A stretch of DNA of 64,000 nucleotides from Streptomyces hyderabadensis (GTDB lineage: Bacteria; Actinomycetota; Actinomycetes; Streptomycetales; Streptomycetaceae): positions 62,001 to 126,000 of the forward strand of contig NZ_JAIOJZ010000015.1 in assembly GCF_020404845.1 (NCBI RefSeq). Reading direction: 5' to 3'. The notes beneath the pieces were generated by a model that worked only from the letters and a program-made list of their open reading frames with translations, did not search any database and was not told the DNA's origin. Shown in pieces: positions 15,686 to 21,973 of the stretch (positions within the stretch are counted from its first letter, which is position 1; each line of letters opens with the position of its first letter). The position numbers and the translations under genes are program-made.

Positions 15686-16068
15686 TGGGCATCGACGCCA
15701 GGCTCGCAGCCGTACGACGCTCCCTCGACCGGCTCCATCCGCACGAGGCACATGCGGCCGTCGCGCGGGGGGCGGTCCTGGTGGACACCCGCCCGGAATT
15801 CCAGCGGCGCGCCGACGGTACCGTCCCCGGCGCGCTGATCGTGGAACGCAACCACCTGGAATGGCGGCTGGACCCGGCCAGCTCCGGCGCCCTGCCCGAG
15901 GCCACCAGCGCCACCATCCGGTGGATCGTGCTGTGCGACGAGGGCTACGCCTCCTCGCTCGCCGCGGCTTCCCTGAGGTGGATCGGCCTGCCCCGCGCCA
16001 CCGACCTGATCGGCGGCTTCCAGGCATGGCGCCGGGCGGGGCTGCCGGTGACGCCGGCGGCCGGCTGA
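15685..16068 (+). CDS. Rhodanese-domain sulfurtransferase
   Basis: A 127-residue single rhodanese domain. The active-site loop is LCDEGYASSLAA, that is C-x-x-G-x-x-S, with the catalytic Cys near residue 80. Earlier motifs are AVLVDTRPEFQRR and GALIVERNHLEWR, and the closing DLIGGFQAWRRAGLPV is typical. It transfers sulfane sulfur, for example from persulfides or thiosulfate to acceptors such as sulfite or cyanide. The ATG overlaps the cysteine dioxygenase stop as TGATG, so the two are co-translated. The context suggests it handles sulfane sulfur or sulfite arising from cysteine breakdown, but the acceptor is unknown. Confidence 0.9.
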   Translation: MGIDARLAAVRRSLDRLHPHEAHAAVARGAVLVDTRPEFQRRADGTVPGALIVERNHLEWRLDPASSGALPEATSATIRWIVLCDEGYASSLAAASLRWIGLPRATDLIGGFQAWRRAGLPVTPAAG

Positions 16069-16095
16069 ACCGGCACGGCTCCAGACACGGGACAA

Positions 16096-16124
16096 GGCCC
16101 CGGACCGCTCGGCGGTCCGGGGCC
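16096..16124. terminator. Bidirectional stem-loop terminator
   Basis: A perfect 12-bp stem (GGCCCCGGACCG at 16096-16107 and its complement at 16113-16124) around a 5-base loop. It lies between the convergent rhodanese and winged-helix genes. There is no T-run, as is usual for high-GC actinomycetes. Confidence 0.85.
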
Positions 16125-16144
16125 CGGTCGTCGCGCCGGCGGAA

Positions 16145-16639
16145 CTACCCGTGGCCGGGCAGGTACTTGTAGCCGACCCGCCGCACGGTGACGATGCGCC
16201 CCCGGTGCTCGGCGCCGAGCTTGCGCCGCACCCGTGCGACGTGGACGTCCACGGTCCGGCCGTCACCGGGGTAGTCGTAGCCCCAGATGCCCGAGAGGAG
16301 CGCCTCGCGGGTGTGCACCCGGTGCGGATGGGCGACCAGGTGGGCCAGCAGGCCGAACTCCAAGTAGGTCAGGTCCAGTTCGCGCCCGGCCACCTCGACG
16401 GTCCGGCTCGCGCGGTCGATCCGGACCACGTCGTCGCCGTAGGTCTGTGCGGGAGCCGGCGGTGTCCGGGGTCCGAGCGGCCGGATCTCGGCGCGTAGTC
16501 CGTGCGTGTGCAGCAGCTGCGCGGGATCGGCGTTCTCCGGCAGGTACACGAGGTATCCGACGCGGACGTCGGCCGCCTCGGCGGCTGCGGGGAGGGGAGC
16601 GGGCCGGGCGGGTGCGGAGGAGGAAAGAGCAGTGGTCAC
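16145..16639 (-). CDS. Orphan OmpR/PhoB-type winged-helix DNA-binding protein
   Basis: A 164-residue protein with a variable N-terminus (residues 1-70; a small domain VRVGYLVYLPENADPAQL) and a C-terminal transcriptional-regulator winged helix (residues 72-162). The C-terminal domain reads VEVAGRELDLTYLEFGLLAHL, then REALLSGIWGYD, then RTVDVHVARVRRKLG and the wing VRRVGYKYLP. The phospho-acceptor receiver domain of a response regulator is absent, so activity is not controlled by a histidine kinase in the normal way. The GTG start at 16639 follows GAAGGGG. It is convergent with the cysteine dioxygenase-rhodanese operon and divergent from the Rrf2 gene. Confidence 0.82.
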   Translation of the reverse strand: MTTALSSSAPARPAPLPAAAEAADVRVGYLVYLPENADPAQLLHTHGLRAEIRPLGPRTPPAPAQTYGDDVVRIDRASRTVEVAGRELDLTYLEFGLLAHLVAHPHRVHTREALLSGIWGYDYPGDGRTVDVHVARVRRKLGAEHRGRIVTVRRVGYKYLPGHG

Positions 16640-16996
16640 GTGGAGCCCCTTCAGGCGATCGGGGTGGGAACGGAGGGCCGGGTCACGGCCGGCGTGACAC
16701 GGTCGCGCCGGCGATGGCTGTGCACCCGCGCCCGCGCGTCGGACGGCGGCGGGAACAGATGTCGGCGTGGCGACGAGCAGGCCGGTGGGGCCGGGCTGGA
16801 CCGCGGGTGCGGAGCACGTCCGCCGAGGGCGCCGCGCGAGCTGGCGGCGCCGGACGACGCGCTGGGAGAGTTGCCTCAGAAGGGGCGGCAGACCGCGCTG
16901 GCCACGCGACGGAAGTCAACGTGCCTGCGGCGTACGAGCTGCGGCTGCGACAGGGGCATGTTGCCAGTTTGTGGCGCAGCGCAGTCCCCCGTCAAG

Positions 16997-17022
16997 CTTC
17001 CCTACCCTTTTCGTAGGAATTC
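16997..17022. promoter_or_regulatory. Imperfect palindrome upstream of the Rrf2 gene (candidate operator)
   Basis: TTCCCTAC (16999-17006) faces GTAGGAA (17013-17019) across six bases, ending about 65 bases before ATG 17085. The rest of the 16640-17084 gap shows no supported gene. The half-site TCCCTAC recurs in front of the TauE gene (17656-17662), so this could be the autoregulatory site of the Rrf2 protein. Confidence 0.55.
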
Positions 17023-17084
17023 GGCCCGGTCGTGGGCCCGTGGCGCCCCGGGCCCGGCTGCGGGGCCTGGGCGATAATGCCCGC

Positions 17085-17543
17085 ATGAGGATCTCAGCCA
17101 GGGCGGACTACGCCGTACGCGCCGCCCTCCTGCTCGCCGGCGCGGAGGGGGCCGAGCCGATGAAGGCCGAGGCCATCGCGGACGCGCAGGAGATTCCGCA
17201 CAAGTTCCTGGAGGGCATCCTCAACGACATGCGCCGCGGCGGCCTGGTCGTCAGCCAGCGCGGCATCCGCGGCGGCTACCGGCTGGCCAGGCCGGGCGCC
17301 GAGATCTCGGTGGCCGACGTCGTCCGGGCCGTCGAGGGGCCCCTGGTCTCGGTGCGGGGCGTACGGCCCCCTGAGTTGGCGTACAGCGGCCCGGCGGAGT
17401 CCCTGCTGCCGCTGTGGGTCGCCCTGCGGGCGAACGTCCGGCACATCCTCGAAGGGGTCTCGCTCGCGGACATCGCGGCGGGCCGGCTCCCCGATTTCGT
17501 GCACGCGCTCGCCCAGGACCCTGCCGCCTGGTCCAATCCGTGA
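17085..17543 (+). CDS. Rrf2-family transcriptional regulator (no cysteines)
   Basis: A 152-residue winged-helix regulator. It begins MRISARADYAVRAALLLAG and continues with AIADAQEIPHKFLEGILNDMRRGGLV and SQRGIRGGYRLARP, the hallmark of Rrf2 proteins. The [Fe-S]-binding Cys triad of IscR/NsrR is missing and the protein has no Cys at all, so it cannot hold a cluster that way. This places it closer to CymR-type members, which sense cysteine status through partner enzymes. It sits between cysteine dioxygenase and a TauE exporter, and related inverted repeats precede both its own gene and the TauE gene. A role in controlling sulfur or sulfite handling is a reasonable inference. Confidence 0.88.
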   Translation: MRISARADYAVRAALLLAGAEGAEPMKAEAIADAQEIPHKFLEGILNDMRRGGLVVSQRGIRGGYRLARPGAEISVADVVRAVEGPLVSVRGVRPPELAYSGPAESLLPLWVALRANVRHILEGVSLADIAAGRLPDFVHALAQDPAAWSNP

Positions 17544-17652
17544 GACCCGGCGCCTTGGCGGCCCCCCTTGCAGACCTGCTCGTTCTCAGTAGGTGATATC
17601 GATCCGTCCATGAAATGGACACCCGCTTGTCGACGCGTCCTCCGCCACGCAT

Positions 17653-17686
17653 CATCCCTACTAATCCGATGGGGAAACTAGGGATG
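17653..17686. promoter_or_regulatory. Inverted repeat CATCCCTA-N18-TAGGGATG upstream of TauE gene
   Basis: Perfect 8-base arms at 17653-17660 and 17679-17686 end 12 bases before the GTG start at 17699. The half-site TCCCTAC also occurs in the palindrome ahead of the Rrf2 gene. Bound repressor here would cover the ribosome-binding region, consistent with a negatively controlled exporter. Confidence 0.6.
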
Positions 17687-17698
17687 CGGGGGGCAGGC

Positions 17699-18649
17699 GT
17701 GAAGACGCTCATACTGCTGGCACTTGCCGGGCTCGGTGCCCAACTCGTGGACGGAAGCCTGGGCATGGCCTACGGCGTCACGTCGACGACCCTTCTGCTC
17801 GCGTTCGGCACCAACCCCGCCGCCGCCTCGGCCACCGTGCACCTCGCGGAGATCGGCACCACGCTCGCTTCCGGGGTCTCCCACTGGCGGTTCGGCAACG
17901 TGGACTGGAAGGTCGTCGTCAAGATCGGTGTCCCGGGCGCAGTCGGGGCGTTCGCCGGCGCCACCGTCCTGTCGAACCTGTCCACCGAGGTGGCGGAGCC
18001 CGTCATGGCGCTGATCCTGCTGGGCCTCGGCATCTACCTGCTGGGCCGCTTCACCTTCCGCGGCCTGTCCACCGGCAACCTCGGCAAGCCCCTGCGCAAG
18101 CGATTCCTCACCCCGCTCGGCATGGTGGCCGGCTTCCTGGATGCCACCGGCGGAGGCGGCTGGGGGCCGGTGGGCACCCCGGCCATCCTGGCCAGCGGTC
18201 GCCTGGAGCCCCGCAAGGTGATCGGCTCCATCGATACCAGCGAGTTCCTGGTCGCCCTGGCCGCCAGCGTCGGCTTCCTCGTCGGCCTCGGCTCCGAGGG
18301 CATCGACTACCAGTGGGCCGCCGCCCTGCTGCTCGGCGGCCTCGTCGCCGCGCCGTTCGCCGCCTGGCTGGTCCGCCACGTACCACCGCGCATCCTCGGC
18401 TCCGCGGTCGGCGGCCTCATCGTCCTCACCAACACCCGGACCATCCTGCGCAGCGACTGGGCCGAAGCGGGCGACGGCACCCAATGGGCGGTCTACGGCC
18501 TGATCTACGCCGTGTGGGCCGCGGCCGTCGGGCACTCCCTGAGGGAACACCGCCGCCAGGCCGGCGCCCCTGCCCCGGAGAAGGCCCCCGACACGACCGC
18601 CGAGGACGCCCGCGGCGAGCGAACGGCGGAACCCAGCGCCCACTCCTGA
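17699..18649 (+). CDS. TauE/SafE-family sulfite/sulfonate exporter
   Basis: A 316-residue integral membrane protein with about eight hydrophobic segments. The family repeats are visible as VDGSLGMAYGVTSTTLLLAFG near the N-terminus and FLDATGGGGWGPVGTPAIL in the middle. The C-terminal tail (about 40 residues) is charged and cytosolic. TauE/SafE proteins export anions such as sulfite or sulfoacetate. Together with cysteine dioxygenase it would remove sulfite produced from excess cysteine. GTG 17699 was chosen over the ATG at 17684 because the latter lies within the inverted repeat and GGGGGG precedes the GTG at a good distance. Confidence 0.85.
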   Translation: MKTLILLALAGLGAQLVDGSLGMAYGVTSTTLLLAFGTNPAAASATVHLAEIGTTLASGVSHWRFGNVDWKVVVKIGVPGAVGAFAGATVLSNLSTEVAEPVMALILLGLGIYLLGRFTFRGLSTGNLGKPLRKRFLTPLGMVAGFLDATGGGGWGPVGTPAILASGRLEPRKVIGSIDTSEFLVALAASVGFLVGLGSEGIDYQWAAALLLGGLVAAPFAAWLVRHVPPRILGSAVGGLIVLTNTRTILRSDWAEAGDGTQWAVYGLIYAVWAAAVGHSLREHRRQAGAPAPEKAPDTTAEDARGERTAEPSAHS

Positions 18650-18780
18650 CCGCCGCACAGGCCGCGGCGGGACGCACCGCCGGGATGTGCACCCTCCTCG
18701 GCCCTCGGCTGCCGTCCGCTCCGACGGCCGTCGGCGACGACCACGCAGAACACACCCACGTCAGCTCACGGAGTACCCAG

Positions 18781-18864
18781 ATGACGACCTTGCCCCGCCG
18801 GCACCGCACCGGCTCGCGGACCGAGCCCGCCGCTCGCCCAGGCCGCGCGACGGTCTGTCGCTGA
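18781..18864 (+). CDS. Short Cys-Arg-ending leader peptide upstream of a flavin monooxygenase
   Basis: A 27-residue frame from ATG 18781 to TGA 18862-18864, with GGAG seven bases before the ATG and only five bases between its stop and the next start (18870). It is very Arg-rich, opens MTTLPRRHR and ends with VCR immediately before the stop. The last residues match the C-terminal (A)xCR of the leader ahead of cysteine dioxygenase, though the VDLxRxAS core is absent. A Cys codon next to the last sense codon and tight coupling suggest cysteine-responsive translation control of the sulfur-linked monooxygenase. Confidence 0.55.
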   Translation: MTTLPRRHRTGSRTEPAARPGRATVCR

Positions 18865-18869
18865 CGCCC

Positions 18870-20030
18870 ATGCCCACCACGCCTGTGACCGATCTTCCGC
18901 CCGGCGCCGCGGACCTGCTGCGCACCGCCCGGGAAGTGGCGGACGATCTCGCCACCGATGCGATAGCCCGCGACCAGGCAGGCAAGCCGGCCATCGACGA
19001 GACGGCCCGCCTGCGCGATGCCGGCCTGCTGGCAGCGCTGACCCCACCGGGGCCCGGCCGCGGGATGCAGTGGCACACCGCCTGCGCCGCCATCCGCGAG
19101 ATCGCGACAGCAGACGGTTCGATCGGCGAAATGCTCGCACGCCACTACGTGCTCACCTGGAGCAGCCACTTCTACGGGCCCTCCGGCACACCGGACGCCG
19201 GTGAAGCCGACTCGGCTCACGCCCAGTGGCTCTGGACCGGCGCCGTCCGCCCCGTCGGAGCGGCCACCGACCCCGGCGCACCGGACCTCACGCTCACCCC
19301 CGCCCCCGGTGGCTACGAGCTGAACGGGCGCCGCTGGGTGGACACAGCGACAACCGTCGCCGACCAGCTCGTCGTCGACGCCGTATCCACCACGACGGGC
19401 GACATCCTGGTGGTGTGCGTCCCGCGTGGCCTTCCCGGCATCACCGGCGAGCCCGCACACGACCGCCTGGGGCAACGCGTCGCCGACGCGGGCACGATCG
19501 TCCTCGACCGCGTCACCGTCGCCCCGCAGCAGGTCATCGGCCACCGACCGCACGACGTCGAATCGACCACACCCCGCGCCGCCCTCGCCGACCCCGCACT
19601 GCGCCTCGCCCTGTGCCACGTCGGTCTCGGCGTCATCGAGGGCGCCCTGGCAGAAGCCCGCGACCTCAGCAGGAACAGCCGGACCACCCGCCTCCCCGCC
19701 ACGGACCCCGACCTCCTTCTCGCCTACGGAGACCTCGCCTCCCACGCCCAAACGGCCGTCGCCCTCGTCGACCGCGCGACGAACGCGATGGCGCGCGCAC
19801 TACATCCCGGTCCACATGCGGACCTCGAGGAGCCCACGGCATTCCACGTCGCCACCGCCGAGACCGTGACCGCACACGCCATGCTGCACATCACCGCCGG
19901 AGTCCTGGAGCTGGCCGACGCCCCCGGCCTGGACCGCTTCTGGCGCAACGCGCGCGTCCTGACCGCCGACCACGCAACCGCACGCAGCCTCCGCACCATC
20001 GGCCACCACTACCTCAACGGCGCCGCGTGA
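18870..20030 (+). CDS. Acyl-CoA dehydrogenase-fold flavin monooxygenase, DszC/SfnC-like
   Basis: A 386-residue protein with the acyl-CoA dehydrogenase fold: an N-terminal helical domain (residues 10-120), a beta domain (YELNGRRWVDTATTVADQLVV), and a C-terminal helical bundle (about 235-380). The catalytic Glu of true acyl-CoA dehydrogenases is not evident. The pattern RYD/WRNAR near the C-terminus (DRFWRNARVLTADHATARSL) is shared with the DszC/SfnC group of flavin-dependent monooxygenases that attack organosulfur compounds. The genomic place next to TauE and behind a Cys-ending leader supports a sulfur-scavenging role, probably needing a separate flavin reductase that is not in the window. 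The substrate is unknown. Confidence 0.75.
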   Translation: MPTTPVTDLPPGAADLLRTAREVADDLATDAIARDQAGKPAIDETARLRDAGLLAALTPPGPGRGMQWHTACAAIREIATADGSIGEMLARHYVLTWSSHFYGPSGTPDAGEADSAHAQWLWTGAVRPVGAATDPGAPDLTLTPAPGGYELNGRRWVDTATTVADQLVVDAVSTTTGDILVVCVPRGLPGITGEPAHDRLGQRVADAGTIVLDRVTVAPQQVIGHRPHDVESTTPRAALADPALRLALCHVGLGVIEGALAEARDLSRNSRTTRLPATDPDLLLAYGDLASHAQTAVALVDRATNAMARALHPGPHADLEEPTAFHVATAETVTAHAMLHITAGVLELADAPGLDRFWRNARVLTADHATARSLRTIGHHYLNGAA

Positions 20031-20122
20031 CGGTCGACGCCGTGTGGTGCCGCTGCAGCGTGAGGACGGCTTTGGCGATCGACGGGCCTGCGTTGGCCGC
20101 CCGGCCGTGCTCGGTCGACCTG

Positions 20123-20146
20123 GGCGGGCCCGTTCTCGGGCCCGCC
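20123..20146. terminator. Bidirectional stem-loop terminator
   Basis: A perfect 10-bp stem GGCGGGCCCG / CGGGCCCGCC with loop TTCT, between the convergent monooxygenase and oxidoreductase genes. Confidence 0.85.
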
Positions 20147-20228
20147 GTGCGGCCCGCACGGGCAAGGAGTCGAGCACTGCCGGCTCCTGTCGGGGGCGGC
20201 AGCGGCCGCCCCCGGCCGTCGTCCTGGG

Positions 20229-21152
20229 TCAGAGCTTGACCACGACCTTCCCGTGGACGCGGCGCCCTGCCTGCAGCCGCACGGCCTCCTGGATCTCCTC
20301 GACGGGGAAGGTCGCGGCGATCGGCACGGTGAGTTTCCCGGCGACCAAGGCGTCGGTGATCCGCTGCAGGTCCTCAGGATGGGCGTTGGCACCGCCGGTC
20401 GCGTGCACCCCCGCGGGAGGGTTGGGGGCCGCGATCGTGGAGATCCGGTCCGCCGGGACGCCGAGCGCGAGCGCCGCCTCGGCGGCTTCCGTGCCGAACA
20501 GGTCGGCGGCCGCGCTGACCCCCTCGGGGGCCATCGCGCGCACCCGGTCCGCCAGGCCGGGCCCGTAGGCGACGGGGTCGGCGCCGAACTGCCGCAGGAA
20601 GTCGAAGGTGCCCTCGGAGGCGGTGCCGATCACGCGGGCGCCGGCGAGGGCGGCGAGCTGGACGGCGAACACGCCCACGCCGCCGGCGGCGCCTCCGATC
20701 AGCACGGTGTCGTCGGCCTTGACGCCGGCCGCCGCCAACGCCGCCGAGGCCGTCATTCCCGCGATCGGGAGCGTGGCGGCCACCTCGTCGCTGATCTCCG
20801 CCGGAGTGCGGCGGAGGGTCTCGGCCGGCCCGGCGGGATCGACCACCACGAAGTCGGCGGCGGCCCGGCCGGTGGCGGCGCCGTGGACGCGGTCGCCCAC
20901 GGCGAAGCCGGTGACACCTTCGCCGACCTCGTCCACGGTGCCGGCGAAGTCCGTGGCGAACCCGGACGGCAGGGTGATGCCGAACTGCCGCGCCGTCTCG
21001 GGCATCGAGGACAGCACCCAGTCCATGGGGTTGAGGCCGACGGCGGACACGCGGACGCGGACCTCTCCTGCTTCCGCGTGCGGCTCCGGCACCTCGCGCA
21101 GTTCCAGTACCTCCGGGCCTCCGAACGTGTCGTACATGACGGCTCGGCTCAT
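20229..21152 (-). CDS. Zinc-independent NADP-dependent quinone-oxidoreductase-type protein (MDR family)
   Basis: A 307-residue medium-chain dehydrogenase/reductase. The GroES-like N-terminal part reads EVPEPHAEAGEVRVRVSAVGLNPMDW. The nucleotide-binding Rossmann fold follows with VLIGGAAGGVGVFAVQLA (AxxGxxG type, about residue 150), then the substrate helix. The structural zinc-binding Cys set is absent, as in quinone reductase-like members. It probably reduces quinones or enones with NADPH. The start at 21152 has GGAG six bases upstream. Two GTGACGGGACT palindromic elements lie 17 and 49 bases before the ATG, pointing to repressor control that may respond to a quinone-type inducer. Confidence 0.88.
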   Translation of the reverse strand: MSRAVMYDTFGGPEVLELREVPEPHAEAGEVRVRVSAVGLNPMDWVLSSMPETARQFGITLPSGFATDFAGTVDEVGEGVTGFAVGDRVHGAATGRAAADFVVVDPAGPAETLRRTPAEISDEVAATLPIAGMTASAALAAAGVKADDTVLIGGAAGGVGVFAVQLAALAGARVIGTASEGTFDFLRQFGADPVAYGPGLADRVRAMAPEGVSAAADLFGTEAAEAALALGVPADRISTIAAPNPPAGVHATGGANAHPEDLQRITDALVAGKLTVPIAATFPVEEIQEAVRLQAGRRVHGKVVVKL

Positions 21153-21168
21153 GACGTGCTCCAAACGA

Positions 21169-21220
21169 GTGACGGGACTTTGTCCTATCACTGTACAGAG
21201 GTGACGGGACTGAGTCCCGT
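21169..21220. promoter_or_regulatory. Paired GTGACGGGACT operators upstream of the oxidoreductase
   Basis: Two copies: 21169-21185 (GTGACGGGACTTTGTCC, imperfect) and 21201-21217, the latter extended to a perfect palindrome ACGGGACTGAGTCCCGT (21204-21220). Their starts are 32 bases apart, about three helical turns. The second copy overlaps the 3' end of the histidine phosphatase gene. No adjacent regulator gene is present. Confidence 0.7.
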
Positions 21221-21856
21221 AGGCGCGTTCTCACACATGCAGTTCTCGGGAAAACCCGTCCAGCGCAGCTCGGCGGGCAGGTGCCGCATGTCGTTGCAGA
21301 GGACGACGGAGGCCGCGCGGCCGGGCGCGTAGCGCAGGACAGTGAGCGCCGCCTTGCCGTGGTTGAGGCCGAGCCACCGCCACTCCGGTGCGTGCAGGGC
21401 GTCGCGGACGAGCCAGGCGACGAGGAAGTTGTGGGTGACGACCAGTTCGTGCCGGTCCTGAGTGCCGTCCGTCACCGCCCCGGTGAAACGACGCAGCGCC
21501 CGACGGGCGAGTTCGGGCCCGCGGCTGCGTTCCTCGTCCGTGGTACCGGCGAGGAAGCCGAGGTAGAAGTCCGCCGACTCGGCCGGAAGCTCCTCCCGCT
21601 GAGGTATGTGGGGCACGTAGTCACCGGCGATCTCCGACACGCGCGCGCTGACACCTTCCAGTTCGTCCGTGATCAGACGCGCGGTCTCCGCCGCCCGCGG
21701 CAGGGGGCCGTGATGGACGGCGGTCAGCGGAACGTCGCGAAGACGCCGGCCGAGCAGCGTGGCCTGTCGCCGGCCGGCGTCCGTCAGCCCGCTCCCGTCC
21801 GGTGAGGCCTCGCCGTGCCGCGCGAGGTAGAGGTAGCGGGTGGCCGTGCCGTTCAT
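21188..21856 (-). CDS. Histidine phosphatase family protein
   Basis: A 222-residue phosphoglycerate-mutase-like protein. The catalytic signature is LYLARHGEAS (R-H-G-E near residue 14), with PLPRAAETARLI downstream and the second His in ELVVTHNFLVAWLV. The family hydrolyses phosphomonoesters by a phospho-His intermediate, and the substrate is not predictable here. The start at 21856 has GAGGAG six bases upstream. The end is 36 bases before the oxidoreductase start, and its last codons contain one copy of the GGGACT operator, so the two genes may share control but are probably transcribed separately. Confidence 0.88.
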   Translation of the reverse strand: MNGTATRYLYLARHGEASPDGSGLTDAGRRQATLLGRRLRDVPLTAVHHGPLPRAAETARLITDELEGVSARVSEIAGDYVPHIPQREELPAESADFYLGFLAGTTDEERSRGPELARRALRRFTGAVTDGTQDRHELVVTHNFLVAWLVRDALHAPEWRWLGLNHGKAALTVLRYAPGRAASVVLCNDMRHLPAELRWTGFPENCMCENAPTGLSPVTSVQ

Positions 21857-21973
21857 GCCGGACTCCTCGGGGTGCATGGGCTTTCTGGTGCCGGGACGGA
21901 CGCCGGCCCTCGCGCCCCCGGTTCCGTTCACCTCACCCTCTGCGCGTCGGGAAGGCACGGTCCCGCAGCCGTG

